Shown: positions 11,001 through 38,124, counted from the stretch's first letter. The stretch: 52,897 nt of DNA from Priapulus caudatus (GCF_000485595.1 NW_014577068.1:1068241-1121137); one strand, 5' to 3'. Translations and numbers: made by a program. Notes: generated by a model from the sequence alone, not told the origin.

Positions 11001-13055
11001 TAACGGTACATGTGAACTGTCAGAGCGTTTTGATTGCCCGCGTACATGTTTAGTGAGCCGCGGCTGACGTCATAATGACGTCAGAGACATGATTCAACCA
11101 GTGTTATGATAAATAAATTTGTGTGGTAACATAAATTAGGTGCTGGAAATTTCATTAAATTGTTTGGCTTGAGCATTGAGATATATCTCCTCTATAAATA
11201 AAACAAGTGATTGATTGGATTCATTCGTCAATAAACGTTTAATCTTTATTAGAGCAATACTCGTGCAAAAGGTGGAGAGTATCCTTAAATGTTGCATGAT
11301 CAATTTTGTTACTTTTGTTATTAGTATAACATATTTCTTACAATTTGATTATATGCAATCAAGTGTAGTATAAGTCCCACAGAATGAATGGCATTTATCT
11401 GGTATCCATTAGTACCATGTATTATGGTGACCAAAAATCAGGGAAAGGCTGACATTTTATTACATAAATCACTGAAGTTCATGTGGTACGTAGTAGTGAC
11501 CTGAAAATATTTTATTTTAGAATCAATCCCGAAAATTCGCATCAGCGGCCAAGAGCAGCAGTGCTATGTGGACCTCACATGCAGGGTGCTCAGGGAGTTA
11601 GCTGTGCTCGTCATCTCGCAAATCACAATGTTGACGTCACGATCTTCATTCCCAATGCGGTGAAGGTGATCAATTGGCTGCAGGAGGAAATGAATCTGTT
11701 CAAATGCACCAGTGGTGTGCATGTGCAGAACATAAAAGGTGAGCTGATTTCGAACACGTGAGATATTTAGCTCTTACACCTAGCAGGTGGAAGTGTTGTC
11801 TGGTGATGGGAATTGGTTGGAATTTGATAATTGATTATTCGTTACACCAAGCCGATTGATAATTTATTTTAATTGGACTATTGGTTATAATCATCGTAGT
11901 TTAATTAATAACCTTATTTTAGCTGGCCTAAAATTAAGAGAGCTAGCCTATGTTTATATAGTATTGTTTCATAGGTGTGTTAATGTACTTTAAGCAAACT
12001 ATAACGTCTCAGAATAATAAGATGTATGTTTACGAGACTTGTTTTAACATTATCTTTATATTGTTAATGAAATTACTATGATAGTATTTTCAAAATGGTT
12101 CTCTTATCGTATAGACAATGGGAATACAACCTTACTATAATATAATATGGTTATTTGGTTGTAAACATGAACAGCTGTTGTTATTTCATATTGAATGAAA
12201 TTTTCAAGAAATATTTAAAAACTACTGTCATGATAAATCACACATTTAGCATTTAGTAAGTTCACGTGGCTGATATGTGCAGTCAAACCAGCCATTTCTT
12301 CTATTTCTGCCAGGCATCTGTTTGATTGTTTGTATCTTAGAGATCGAATAAAACAACTTGTGTTTGTGAATCGATTTGATAAACATCAGCACAATCATCA
12401 TAAGAACAGGCTGTTTTTATTATTTTGATTATTAGTTTTCATAATCAGTTATGTAATCAATGGCTGTAAATTATCAACTCTTAATTATAATCAATAACTG
12501 GGACATCATTGGTGTTCTAATCATGTGGTTTTGGTTTATTCACTGATTCGTTGTTCAGTAACTGTTTTTCAGTAAACCAAGTACGTGTCCTGCCCTATCA
12601 ACAAAATGTCTGATACAAACCTCATCTTGGCATAATACAGACCACTGTTGATTAGAAAATATCTGTTCTCACAATATTGTGAGCATTTAGATGTAGTACG
12701 TAAATCTGTGATTCTACTTCCAGAGATGACAAGTGGTTCTGTTGATATAATCATCAATGCTCTGGACAGCCATGACAACGAACAATTGCATGCAGAGTCA
12801 TGGTACAAGGCTGTAGTGAACTGGACAAGAAGTCATCGTGCGTCTGTACTGAGTATTGACCCTCCAAGTTATGGTGTCGCGATTGAGGCCAAGTGGTCAC
12901 TTTCTATTGCCTTGCCACTGCCGCTTCAAAAGTCTGTGGGCAAGATCTACCTGTGCGACCTTGGTTTACCAGCGAGAGTGTTTACTGAGCTGGGGATCAA
13001 GTACGAGTCACCATTTGGTTCAAAGTTTGTAATTCCTTTGCATAGCAGCGAGTAG
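8031..13055 (+). CDS. EDC3: Enhancer of mRNA-decapping protein 3, C-terminal exons
   Basis: EDC3 is a scaffold that stimulates mRNA decapping by DCP2 in cytoplasmic P-bodies. Four exons are readable: 8031-8360, 8752-8905, 11521-11738 and 12724-13055 (stop TAG). All have AG/GT borders and compatible phases, giving 343 residues. The first exon carries the FDF motif (FDFEYNLSLFDKAAVFEEI), which binds the DDX6 helicase in the family. The rest is the YjeF_N (Rossmann-like) domain, with LCGPHMQGAQGVSCARHLAN, SIDPP, IYLCDLGLP and the ending FGSKFVIPLHSSE, all close to animal EDC3. Human EDC3 is about 508 residues, so roughly the first third, including the LSm domain that contacts DCP2, is missing. 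Its exons were not found upstream and may lie before the window. No frameshift is seen. Identity is very secure; exact exon ends are by eye. Confidence 0.95.
9183..9521. mobile_element. MITE with CAGGGTTC terminal inverted repeats
   Basis: The left end CAGGGTTCGTAG and right end CTATGAACCCTG are near-perfect inverted repeats about 340 bp apart. Internal sequence such as GTCTTATAAGTACTTATTTT near the left end recurs as GTCTTATAAGTTCTTATTTC near the right end. There is no coding capacity. CAGGG ends suggest a hAT-type non-autonomous element, but I see no convincing target-site duplication. It lies in the EDC3 intron after exon 8752-8905. Confidence 0.6.
9889..11284. mobile_element. 1.4-kb element with ~200-bp inverted repeats flanked by TTAA
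   Basis: The left arm (about 9889-10095) and right arm (about 11090-11284) are inverted copies of each other. They share, in order, TTTTGCACG, TATTGCTCTAAT, AATCAATCACTTGTTTTATT, CTCAAGCCAAA, CCAGCACCTAAT and TTACCACACAAATTT. TTAA lies immediately outside both ends (9885-9888 and 11285-11288), as expected for a piggyBac-type insertion, although the extreme bases of the two ends differ. The centre has no open frame of note. It sits in the EDC3 intron before exon 11521-11738. Confidence 0.75.
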
Positions 13056-13810
13056 AGTGTGTTGAAAGGTGGTAACATATATAGGGAGCTAGAGTAGCTG
13101 TTGATGTTAAACGTTTTTAATTATGGAGGGTATTTTTTGAGAAATGTCAATGCGGTCAGGAATTGGTCTCATGTAAACTGAATACTCTACATGTTTAGGA
13201 TGGGAATATGACATGTTGTGCCATTGATTTGTCATCAGGTTGACTCATCACGCCTTTCTTATTAATGTTGTTTAAGTTACGTCATGGTGGCCTAATCTTT
13301 GCCGGTACTGAAGTTGAACCAATTTTTATAGTTACTGCAATCTATTCTGTTATGTGAAATGTATGTTTTATTTTTAGCAGACTGTTAAGGGGAGCAAGCA
13401 ACTGGTGTATTAATGTTGCTGTGGTAGCAAGAAAGTCCTTTGGATACATACTATTATTATATAGCTATCCTAGGGAATAAATTTCCTGAGCATACTTGCC
13501 ATTATTTCGTGATAAATTCAATAATTGGGATGAATTGCAATGTAATTGCTCAAAACGAGTGTATTTTATGTTCATGATAATGCTACGAATAAATATAGTG
13601 ATGAGCCCTAATCCCCCAATCTCTAATCTTACATATAGCTGAATTAAGCATGAGTATACCAGATCTCCATGCAAAATCTACCCATTTTGGTGTGCTCTGA
13701 AATGATGTTTTAGCGTATGGTGGTAAGACGTTAGATCACAGTATGCAAGATTAATCTGTATGTGAAGGCATCGGTTATAATCAATAAAAAGTTATTTGGT
13801 TGCTACACAC
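13056..13810 (+). other. Probable EDC3 3' untranslated region
   Basis: Sequence following the EDC3 stop codon. Candidate polyadenylation signals AATAAA occur at about 13477 and 13783. I cannot tell which is used. No coding exon is seen here. Confidence 0.5.
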
Positions 13811-14768
13811 GTATCAGTTGCAGTTACAGCTGAGCAATTCTTAGTGTAATACATGTCAGAATCAAGAGTTATTTTCATCTACTCTTCAGCATTAACAAAT
13901 AAATGACCATATGTTTTTTTTATAGTTAGAGACATGGTAAGGTTAGATATGTCAGTGAATTTAGGTTCTTAAGAATCATTAATTAAAAATATTACGTGCA
14001 AGTTTGTTCAATTAGTATTAAACCCAGTTAATTTGTATGGTTACTACGACACTTATTATCTGTATATAATGACGACCCTATATCCACTTCCCGGTGACAC
14101 ATTAAAGGTTTTAAAACATTAAATTTTTAATAAACGATAAACGATTTTTTTTTATTCGATACCTTGTCCGATCAAGGGAGTTTTACATGAATCGACTACG
14201 ACTGTTGCTTTCTATGCAATTCGCATTACTCCTTATTAACTTTTGCAGCGTCATTTATAGAAGAACTTGACTCGTTATATACATGAACATCATTAACGGA
14301 GTGCGAGAATTATTAGAATATACTGATTCTAAACCATGTCTGTTGAGAGTGGTATTAGAGTGCGGGCACGAGCGAGCTGTGTGCTAGTCCGGCCCCGCTG
14401 GTCTTTCTCAGCGAATAGGTCTGATAATCTTTATAGCTGCTAAATTGTGTGACTAGGGAATTAGCACTAAAAAGTGAAGTCAGGGTTCGCTAACAAACAT
14501 TCTCAGTATTTATTCCACACACTAGATATATATGTATACATTACAATGCGCTGCCTGACTGCTTCCCGAATACTGTTTAAATTATATATATGTATATATA
14601 GGTATGACGTACCGTACCGATGCTCTCCGTGAATGCGCTTTCGTTATTTATTCACGTTTATCCATCCAAACATAATTGAATGGGCGAATTAATTTGATTA
14701 TAAAATGACATTGTTTTCGACGTGTATTCTATTTCTATGAATGCTGTCCATATTAACATAATAACATT
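13811..14768. other. Intergenic spacer, nothing recognised
   Basis: AT-rich sequence between the EDC3 3' end and the first nested MITE. No gene, RNA or clear terminal repeats were seen. Confidence 0.45.
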
Positions 14769-15267
14769 CAGGCCCGTAGCCAGCTTTGTATTGGGGGGGG
14801 GGGTTCGTTTTTCAATGTTGGCAATTTGCTCGGCAGGGGCGTGTACAGGATTTGTACCAGGGGGGGTCTAACCGTAACCCGAAGTTGCGAGCACGCGAAG
14901 GGGGTGTCTGGGGGCCCTCCCCCAGAAATTTTTTAAAATTACACCCCCTCACGTATGCGTTTTTACTGCGCGAGGCAAGGGTGGGGTTCCGGAACTGCCT
15001 GGGACCCCCCTGTACACGCCCCTGCTCGGCGCGAAGCGACCAGTGCGAGGGCAGCCAAGCGACCGAGCGGGGGGGGGAGGGTGCCGGGAGGGGGTGTTCA
15101 CTTGTTCACTGCTCCCGCACGATTGGAGATTTTGAATTATTACATCTAAAATAGAGCGTCACCTGATGGTGAAATTCCTTGCGCAAAATTTAAAAAAAAA
15201 AATTTTTTTGCTTGGGGCCGGGGGGGGTTCTTTCGAACCCCGAACCCCCCCTGGCTACGGGCCGCTG
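14769..15267. mobile_element. Outer MITE with GGCCCGTAGCCAG ends
   Basis: The left end CAGGCCCGTAGCCAGC and right end CTGGCTACGGGCCGCTG are inverted copies with one extra base. The arms continue with G runs (left) and C runs (right). It is interrupted by another MITE at 14834-15024. It is non-coding; the long open frame across it is a by-product of GC-rich repeat sequence. The CAG start suggests a hAT-type element, but no clean target duplication was found. Confidence 0.65.
14834..15024. mobile_element. Nested MITE with CAGGGGCGTGTACAGG ends
   Basis: The ends CAGGGGCGTGTACAGG and CCTGTACACGCCCCTG are perfect inverted repeats. The 5-bp word CTCGG flanks both ends (14829-14833 and 15025-15029), a likely target duplication. 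It lies inside the GGCCCGTAGCCAG element and is therefore the younger insertion. A truncated relative is found inside the element at 34703-35055. Confidence 0.75.
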
Positions 15268-15700
15268 CAACATGACACATAACTTATAACCCACATACCA
15301 TAATACATTCATTACTGCTAATTTAATTCCAATTTCATTTACACCCATTACACATATTTCTTCCCATCATCACCACATCATTCTCATCATCATTTTATTT
15401 TTTATCAATTCATTCATTTTTATTATCATCATCATTTCCATTTTTTTGCATTCATTTTTCCCCCACATTTTCCATCATTCTTCATTCGTTTTTCCATTAT
15501 TAATTCCATTTCAATTCATTGTATATATCATTTCCCATAAACATTTTTTTCACCATTAACCACATTATCTTTTTTCATATTATTACATCTTCCACTTTTA
15601 TTTACCGTAACGTCAATCCACCTATCTGTTTTGCTACTAGCACTACCTAGCTACTACCTAGCTGTTTTACTACTGTTGTCCACCTAGCTGGTAGCCGTAC
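15268..15700. other. T-rich CATCATT-type low-complexity spacer
   Basis: Rich in CATT, ATCATC and TTTCC words with no clean period. No gene recognised. Confidence 0.5.
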
Positions 15701-16384
15701 TAGTACTAGTTGGTGCTAAGTTCTGGTATAAATGCGTTCACACGAGTTACACGAGATTCGAGGCTTAGCTAGCCAGGAATAATATAGACTGGTACCCGGT
15801 CGACAGTTCCACACGCTACACTAACGTCGTGCAGCGAACGGGTACCAGTCTAGGTGAGCAATACGCGGCCAGCGTGGTGCCGAATATACGCGGCTTATGC
15901 CCCAGTCACACATACACGACGCACGGCCCGCGCACTGAAAATCAGCAATTTTGGCCAGTGCGTTGTCGTTCGCTGGGTGTGCGTCAGCATTCGTTACTCG
16001 TTCGTCGAGCGCGCTGGACCAACGCTATGTTATCGTTGTCATTCGCTCGTGCGCGGGCGTGTGCGTCGGGATTTTTGAGCATGTTCAAATTGTGCGCGGA
16101 GCTCGACGCATGAAGGTACACGCCAGAATGACGCCAGACACGCGCAGGGCGCGCTGGACCAACGCCAGACCCACGCGGAGCACACGATGGTATTCGTTGT
16201 ATGTTCGTCGGCTGAGGTGTAGCGAACACCTAGCGCCACCCTAGCGCACACCTAGCGTGCTTCTAACGCATGTCCAGCGAACATGCAGCGAATATGGGCG
16301 TGCTGAACGAGTGCTGAACGAGTCTGTAGCGCGGCCAGAGTTCTTCTAGCGTGTTTCTAGCGTGTACGCAGCTGTAGCCATGGG

Positions 16385-16392
16385 TATATAAA
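16385..16392 (+). promoter_or_regulatory. Candidate TATA box of the decayed transposase
   Basis: TATATAAA lies about 95 bp upstream of the ATG at 16488, in a GC-rich surrounding where such a word is unlikely by composition. It is a plausible core promoter of the transposase. Judged by sequence only. Confidence 0.45.
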
Positions 16393-16487
16393 CGAGTCTC
16401 GCCCCACCTCCTCATCATCACTTCTCCTCCGACCCTCATGGTGATGACAGAGATTCCTGATCGTGTCTAGAAGAACTACCTCAGAAG

Positions 16488-16920
16488 ATGGAGGATCCCG
16501 ACAGGCTGCGACTACAATACGAAATCGCGGTTCTACAACATCAGCAGAACCTCATGAAACTGGCACTTCTCAAGTCCATGTCATCAGGAGAAGGAGAAGA
16601 GAAAGAGGTCAACGAGTTCTGGTCCGACCGTTGGAACGGTAGGCGACGACAGTTTGGCCTGTATGACCAGCTACTTGTTGAATCCGTAACGAAGACTAGG
16701 CAGCCTTCAAGAACTTCATGCGGATGCCCCCCGAGACGTTCGACGAGCTGCTAACCAGAGTGGGTCGAGGATCACCAAGCAGAATACCACCTACAGAAAG
16801 GCCCTCGACCCTGGCTGAAGTTGCCCTCACTCTGCGGCATCTTGCCTCTGGGACCAAATATCACTCAATGTCCTATGGGTGGAGGTGCTCACACACACCA
16901 TATCCCTGCTCATCCCAGAA
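16488..16920 (+). pseudogene. Harbinger-type transposase fragment, frameshifted
   Basis: This fragment begins at an ATG with an intact stretch ending in RRRQFGLYDQLLVE, then shifts frame. The downstream part reads FMRMPPETFDELLTRVG and later ALTLRHLASGTKYHSM in another frame. The same phrases (FGLYDQLL, NFMRMPPEMYDELLRRVG, TLRHLASG) occur in the two larger Harbinger copies in this window, which supports the identification. Only the N-terminal part before the catalytic DDE residues is left, so it cannot encode an active enzyme. Confidence 0.8.
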
Positions 16921-17383
16921 GTGACCTGTGGTTGGCTGTGCGTTGGATGTGCGTGGCTGTGCGTTGAATGCGCGGTGCATGAGCGCTAGCAACCCGCTGT
17001 GCATTCGTTGGATTTTTTAACATGTGCGCCCTGTATACGCTCTGTATGCGCCCTGTATGCGCGCAGCGCGCTAGCAACACGCTGTGCATTCGTTGTCAAC
17101 TCGCTAGCTTCTCCCAAATCCTGACAAAGTTGGGCGCCACAACGACGCACTGATCTATTTCCATTTTTTGATTAATTTTCAGTGCGCGGGCCGTGCGTCG
17201 TGTATGTGTGACTGGGGCATTAGATGGCGCGGAATATGATTCCGCGCTTAGCAAGCCGGAGCATTCGCGGCTAAGCAAGCCGTGGCTTAGCAAGCCGCGT
17301 ATATTTTAGCGTGTGAACGCAACTTTTCTCCTCGTGTGAACGCAGCTTATATATTGATCGATTGATTGTCTGTATGCCTATCC

Positions 17384-17390
<7 letters not shown>

Positions 17391-17444
<54 letters not shown>
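17391..17444. repeat. (TA)n microsatellite
   Basis: Almost uninterrupted alternating TA of about 50 bp, just beyond the right end of the decayed Harbinger-like element and downstream of the NCX stop codon. Confidence 0.9.
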
Positions 17445-17446
<2 letters not shown>

Positions 17447-17545
17447 TGCATCTCTTTTTGCATGTGTGTGCGTGCGCGCTCGCATGTGTGTATGGTGTGC
17501 GTGCATGCATGAATATGTAACCGTGACACCTGACACAAATATGTT

Positions 17546-32501
<14,956 letters not shown>

Positions 32502-32545
32502 CTGTCGGAGACAGCGTTATGATTGTAACTTATACATATATACAT

Positions 32546-32547
32546 AT

Positions 32548-32618
<71 letters not shown>

Positions 32619-32619
32619 T
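32546..32619. repeat. (TTTA)n microsatellite
   Basis: About 18 uninterrupted ATTT units, followed directly by a TA run and the hairpin at 32617-32723. It lies just upstream (gene sense) of the most 5' visible NCX exon. Confidence 0.9.
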
Positions 32620-32705
32620 ATATATATATATCAGGAGTAGATAATAGGGATTATCTTACCTCCCCCTTACTTTACCTCCCACCTTACTTTCCCTATTATC
32701 TACTC

Positions 32706-32723
<18 letters not shown>
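32617..32723. repeat. Perfect hairpin with TATATATCAGGAGTAGATAATAGGGA stem, short foldback
   Basis: The 20-bp word TCAGGAGTAGATAATAGGGA (32631-32650) recurs exactly inverted at 32690-32709, and TA repeats extend both sides to give a stem of over 30 bp. The loop of 39 bp is pyrimidine-rich with two CCTTAC words. It may be a tiny TA-target MITE or a repeat-born foldback. Confidence 0.75.
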
Positions 32724-32749
<26 letters not shown>

Positions 32750-32960
32750 TTGTTTATTTATTTATTTATTTATATTTGTGCGCACGCGCGTATGAGTGTG
32801 TGCCTGCGTCCGTCTGTCCGTGCGTGCGTCCGTGCGTCCGTGCGTGCGTGCATGCGTGCGTGCGTGCGTGCGTGCATGCGTGCGTGCGTGCGTGTGTGCG
32901 TGTATGTGTGTACGTGCCTGCATGCGTTTGTGTATGGGGGAGTGTGTATGTATGTAATTA
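32713..32960. repeat. TA and TGCG microsatellites
   Basis: (TA)n to about 32750, short (ATTT)n, then about 170 bp of TGCGTGCG-type alternation to 32960. Non-coding. Confidence 0.85.
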
Positions 32961-33328
32961 AATTCATAGATAATAAATGACACCGAATTGTGCAGATTCT
33001 ATGTGCCAGTTCTTTGTACCGACACTTGAGTTCCAGTTGAGTGTTATCGTATACTCTGATACGTGTCATACTTATCATGTGTAGCACTTAGAGTAGACAT
33101 GTCGTTATGTATATACGCATATACTTCCTGTCGCTTAAAGAGACATTCGCTATATAAATTACGAATGTACCAGGTTATCATTACTCGATATAGGAAAAGA
33201 TTCCGTAAATCGAATGGTGATACGCCTGAACCGGTATAACTGACCATGAACCGGTGGTATTGAACCCTGGACTCATACATGTAGCCGACAAGCACGACTC
33301 CAGCTGCGCTGCGACCGATATAGACATA

Positions 33329-33357
33329 CCCCAATCTCTCTCTCTCGCTCTCGCTCT

Positions 33358-33452
<95 letters not shown>
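33329..33452. repeat. (CT)n microsatellite upstream of SLC22
   Basis: About 120 bp of nearly pure CT ending 156 bp before the SLC22 start codon. It lies just outside the part of the locus that is repeated at 46105-50390. Confidence 0.9.
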
Positions 33453-33454
<2 letters not shown>

Positions 33455-33608
33455 TTATCTGTTTAGTTAGCAGTAAGGCGAGATATGAGGCGCTTTTGCC
33501 GATAGCGCGAAGTGCTAAATGTACACATATGACGTATTTGATATAATATGATATGATAAGTATATATAATAAACTGAAGAAATCGAAAATCTACTGCTAT
33601 ATGCAGCT

Positions 33609-36600
33609 ATGGCAAAGAAAGATCGGTCGAACGTTGAGGATAGCAAGCCGTTAGATGATTTTGATAGCATATTGTATGAAATTGGTAACTTGGGAAGATG
33701 GCAACTGATCGCATTCTTTTTTGCCGCCAGCGGAAGTTTCGCTCAGGCGTTCCACAACATCGTAATGCCATTTCTCGGGGCTACGCCGGAGCACTGGTGT
33801 CGAGTGCCAGAACTAGAATTACTGCCGGAGCACATGCAGAAGAACTTCAGCATCCCACTAGAAGAGAACAACGGGGACGTGACTTACTCGCAGTGCACCA
33901 TGTTTGTGGCGAGAGACTATTCGCAGCTAGCAGCACTGTATCGGAACGGATCATTAGAGACTGTTCCGGCATCGTTCTTCAGTAATGTCGAGCAAGCCAA
34001 GTGCCAACATGGATGGCTCTACGATGCGTCATTTCGATCATCGACATTGGTCACGGAAGTAAGTGTTCTGTTAACGTGAACCATTAATTAATTGTCCGGT
34101 CGCGCGACCTTTACTTGTCCAATTATTTCCTATGGACCTCCCTGCGTTACTATATATAACGAGTCCCTGATAGCTAGTTATGGTTTAGTTATGAAAAATC
34201 ATTTTCTCATAATATTCAGTATGCAAATAACGAATAATGGAGACGAAGTAGATATTTGCTAGTTTCGCTGATCGGAAAAATTCCCGTTATTGTACCTTGC
34301 ATTGTGTATTAAATATTTTATTGGTATTGTGTATTGAATTATTGTACATGTGTAGGGCAATGCTATTAGCTAAGTGTTTTTCAACTATGTTGTCAGTTTG
34401 CCTGGCAAATTTACATAGGTCTTCCACCTTTTTCCAGTGGGATCTGGTCTGTGGAAAACAGGCGTTAGCAGCCTCTGCTCAATCTGTCTACATGTTGGGT
34501 ATGATAGCAGGGTGCTACGGTTTCGGAACTCTGGCGGACATGTAAGACATAATAATAAATATAAATATAACTATAAATATAAAAATAAATATAAATATAA
34601 GAGAGTTTGTGCACTACAGAATAAAGATCGTTTCATTCGGAGGTGATGGACGGGTTATCACAGTAACTAAAACAATGAGCTCTGATATATGGCCTTGATA
34701 TACAGGGGCGTAAATCCGTACCGAGGAGTGGGAGGGATGATCACGCGAAGGGGGGGTCCGGGGGGCCCTCCCCCAGAATTTTTTTGAAATTAGACCCCCT
34801 CAGATGCGTTTTCTGCGCGAGAAAGGAACTTTTCGGTCCGGACCCTCTGGACCCCTCCCCCCCCCCTGTACACGCCCCTGCAGTAATTGAAATGATTTAG
34901 GTCTGCCCATGTCTCCAAATTATCATAATTAGCTGAACTTTCAAGTGAAGGAGTTTTTTTTTGAATCTCAGGGGGGATATTTGTACAGGCCATCCCCCCC
35001 TCCTTCAAGAGCGGGGGGGATGCATCCCCCCATCCCCCCGGGATTTACGCCCATGTTGATATATGTAAATATTGCGAGACGAATGATAAAAATATCTATA
35101 TATATAGGGTGTTTTTAATATACTTTATGTTTATCGGAGCCTTTGTTATGGTTGCTCATAGGAAAGGGAGGAAGTGGACAGTGCTTCTTTCGTCGTTGAT
35201 ATTTGCCCTGAGTGCCACTGCAGCATCTTTCTCTCCAAACCTCATCACGTTTTTTATACTCCGGCTAATTATCGGGGCAGCTTCTGCCGGAACGTGCAAT
35301 GCTGCTTACATATATGGTAATTAAAACGATGGTCTTCTATGTCCTATATTATCGGTTTCTTCGACACACTGAGGAATATATTCAACTTTAAAAAACGTTG
35401 GTAAATATTTTAAGTACTTTTAGTCAACGCGTGACAGCAAACGTGTAGTTTCATGGTGGTACTTATACTGGTGGCACTGGTAGTACTTATACTCATGCTG
35501 GTACTTACGAATCGCTCTGCATGTTCTTATACAGGCATAGAAAGCGTTGGACCACTGTACAGAAACCGAGTGGGCGTTGGCGCGTCATTAGCGTATTCTA
35601 CCGGCCACGTGTTAGTGGCTCTGTGTGCCTGGGTATTTCGCGACTGGCGATACCTCGAATTTTCCATATCTATCTGGCTGTTTGCTATGTTGATCTGGTA
35701 CTTGTAAGTATTATCGATATACAGTTGTTATCAGATTGTATTAACAAGTCATGTTTCCGTGGTGTTTGCTCGACCTTTAATATAAATTTTCAGTTTCTGT
35801 CTCTGGTGGGAACAATTCAAGATTCTTGAAGGTATTCATGAACGATGATCAAGTTACTCTTATAGAAAACAATCACGGCAATACTTTCACGTTATTAACA
35901 GTTATTTTAGTTGTGTGAGCCTCTACGCGTTACATAATATACTGTCTGGTCCTAAGTCATTATATACCTTATCAAGTATATCTGCATCTGGACGCAAGCG
36001 CTTAATTAGGACTAATTACGAAAGCACGAAATTCAGATTACTAGGATTAATTCGAATTAAACATGTTACAAATGAATAAGATAGCAATTAAGGACTGAGA
36101 TTACCAGAATACATGCATTGTTACTGGTTCGAGACAGATTATATTCAATTAGGGTGTGTATTAGCTTAACGCCTAGATAACGTGGTTCGATCCCTACCAT
36201 TTATTTGCCGTGGATTCAGGTAATGCAAACAAACCCGCTGTGTGTATTGTGCATGCGTGCGTGCGTGTGTGCGTGTGCTTGGATGAGTGTGTATGAACCA
36301 CTAACCACTAACCACAGGAAAACGGGCAAAAAATATTGTCCTTCGATCTATACTTATAATAAACCGTGTTATATTATATGTACAGACAGCCGTATGTCTA
36401 TACATATAATATAACGTATTTTATTATATTTATAGGCAGACGGGAACTTTTTAGCCTTAAAAAAATTATGTGCCGTCAACCGCTCGCAGGCTGGCACGTA
36501 CACACACTAGTGTGCACACATACCGACCGTTGTCTCTTACTCAACCATTTACCTAGTTTACGATTCAATTTCAATGTTATTATTAGGCTTGGCATTATTT

Positions 36601-38080
36601 AACCCCTATTTCGTTTAATCATATACAGTAAATAGCTCCAATAATTGTATTAAATATGATAGTAATCGTAATGTAAAAGTACCTATATTCACCGTATATC
36701 ATCGAAAACTATCTAGATTCCAATTACTGAGTGTGTATAATGTGAATTTTCGACTAGGGTTCTATTATTCAGATTAGATGGTTCAAACATCGATTAGAAA
36801 CTCTACAATAAGAGTCGTACTATAATAGCCAGTGTAAAATTATTGCAGTATTATCCCGGAGTCTCCTCGTTGGCTCTACGCTCAAGGGAGAATGGATGAG
36901 TGCGAACACGCCCTGCGAAGAGTCGCGAAGAGAAACAGGAAAGCCTATCCAGACCACATTGATCTCAAGCAGCATTTAAAGGTGCAGATCAATACAGATC
37001 TTGGCAGCCGTGCGCTATAGCCAAGAGCATTATTATACCTATTAAACAACTAATCAGTTTTTACGGAACGTATAGTTATTTTATTATCTTTTAGGACTAC
37101 ATCGCCTATGTATTGGATTAACCAGGGCGATCGAAAGTAAACTAAATTTCGTGCGAAAAGTATTTTCGAATCATAATTAAAATAAATAAATTGAAAATGA
37201 CTGATATCGACTACGGTGCCTAGATCCATAGAGATATATCCTAATACACTATGTAGAGATAATGAAAGAGTGTAAATAAATATATGCCAATACCGCTTGA
37301 AAAGCATATGTCGATCGCTGCTTCAGTCTTATAGAGTTACGACAACCGATGGGAAGTCACGGGAGGCAAATATCACGGATTTAGTTCGGACTCCAAACAT
37401 GCGAAAAATTTCATTCATCATGTGGATGCAATGGTACAAGACTAAAAACGAATATTATTAGCTACCAATTAACTATAAATTAATAAGATTGTATTCTGAT
37501 CTTAAAACATCACGTTCAATTCTCGCTTACCTTAGAATCTTATCTTCAATTTCTTAGTCCGTAATTTGAATGTATAACTCATTAATCGCACGCGTGTGTT
37601 ACACACTAATGTTTATAAGCCGTAGCTATTACACTGATGATATGAACGTATTTTAATGATTCGCGATCATATGTGGGTTTGGGAGATTATATTCATATAT
37701 TCAGTTAATCTTTCAATTGCAGGTTCACAGTAGCTCTCGTTTATTACGGGCTCGCTCTCAATTCAGCCAACCTGGGAACAAACCCCTACATGAGTTTTGT
37801 GATAATGGCCCTAGTAGGGTATCCAGCCAACTATCCCTGCACGGCCCTGATCCTAAAGCACCTCGGAAGACGGTTATCGTTGTCACTGACCGCGCTAATT
37901 GGAGGAGCTAGTTGCCTGTTTATAGCCTTGCCCTGGCCTACGCGTAAGTATATGCTATGGAGCGAGACACGTGACCCCAAATCAGCGGATTTTTATTATG
38001 TTACATCCATTATTTTCCACACACACGCGCGTGCGCGCACACACACGCGCACGCGCACGCGCGCACACGCACACACACAC

Positions 38081-38124
<44 letters not shown>

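Larger units (their letters stand above)
15731..17347. mobile_element. Decayed PIF/Harbinger-like element
   Basis: The left end has TGCGTTCACACGAG and the right end CTCGTGTGAACGCA, a perfect 14-bp inverted match. TAT or TATA lies next to both ends, but the exact boundary is uncertain by one or two bases. Subterminal segments at about 15898-15965 and 17135-17220 are also inverted copies (CAGTCACACATACACGACGC on the left, complement on the right). The interior holds a broken Harbinger-type transposase. The terminal word resembles those of the two larger Harbinger elements near 27-30 kb. Confidence 0.65.

Noticed and set aside
35109-35161. In-frame extension upstream of the third SLC22 exon ([16 protein letters not shown])
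   Set aside because: The family pattern ADMKGRKW is restored only by the acceptor CTCATAG at 35160-35161; the upstream open frame is intron.
36140-36190. B-box-like GGTTCGATCCC on the + strand in an SLC22 intron
   Set aside because: No convincing A box or cloverleaf; the T stem does not pair. It is also present in the second copy, as expected for shared intron sequence.
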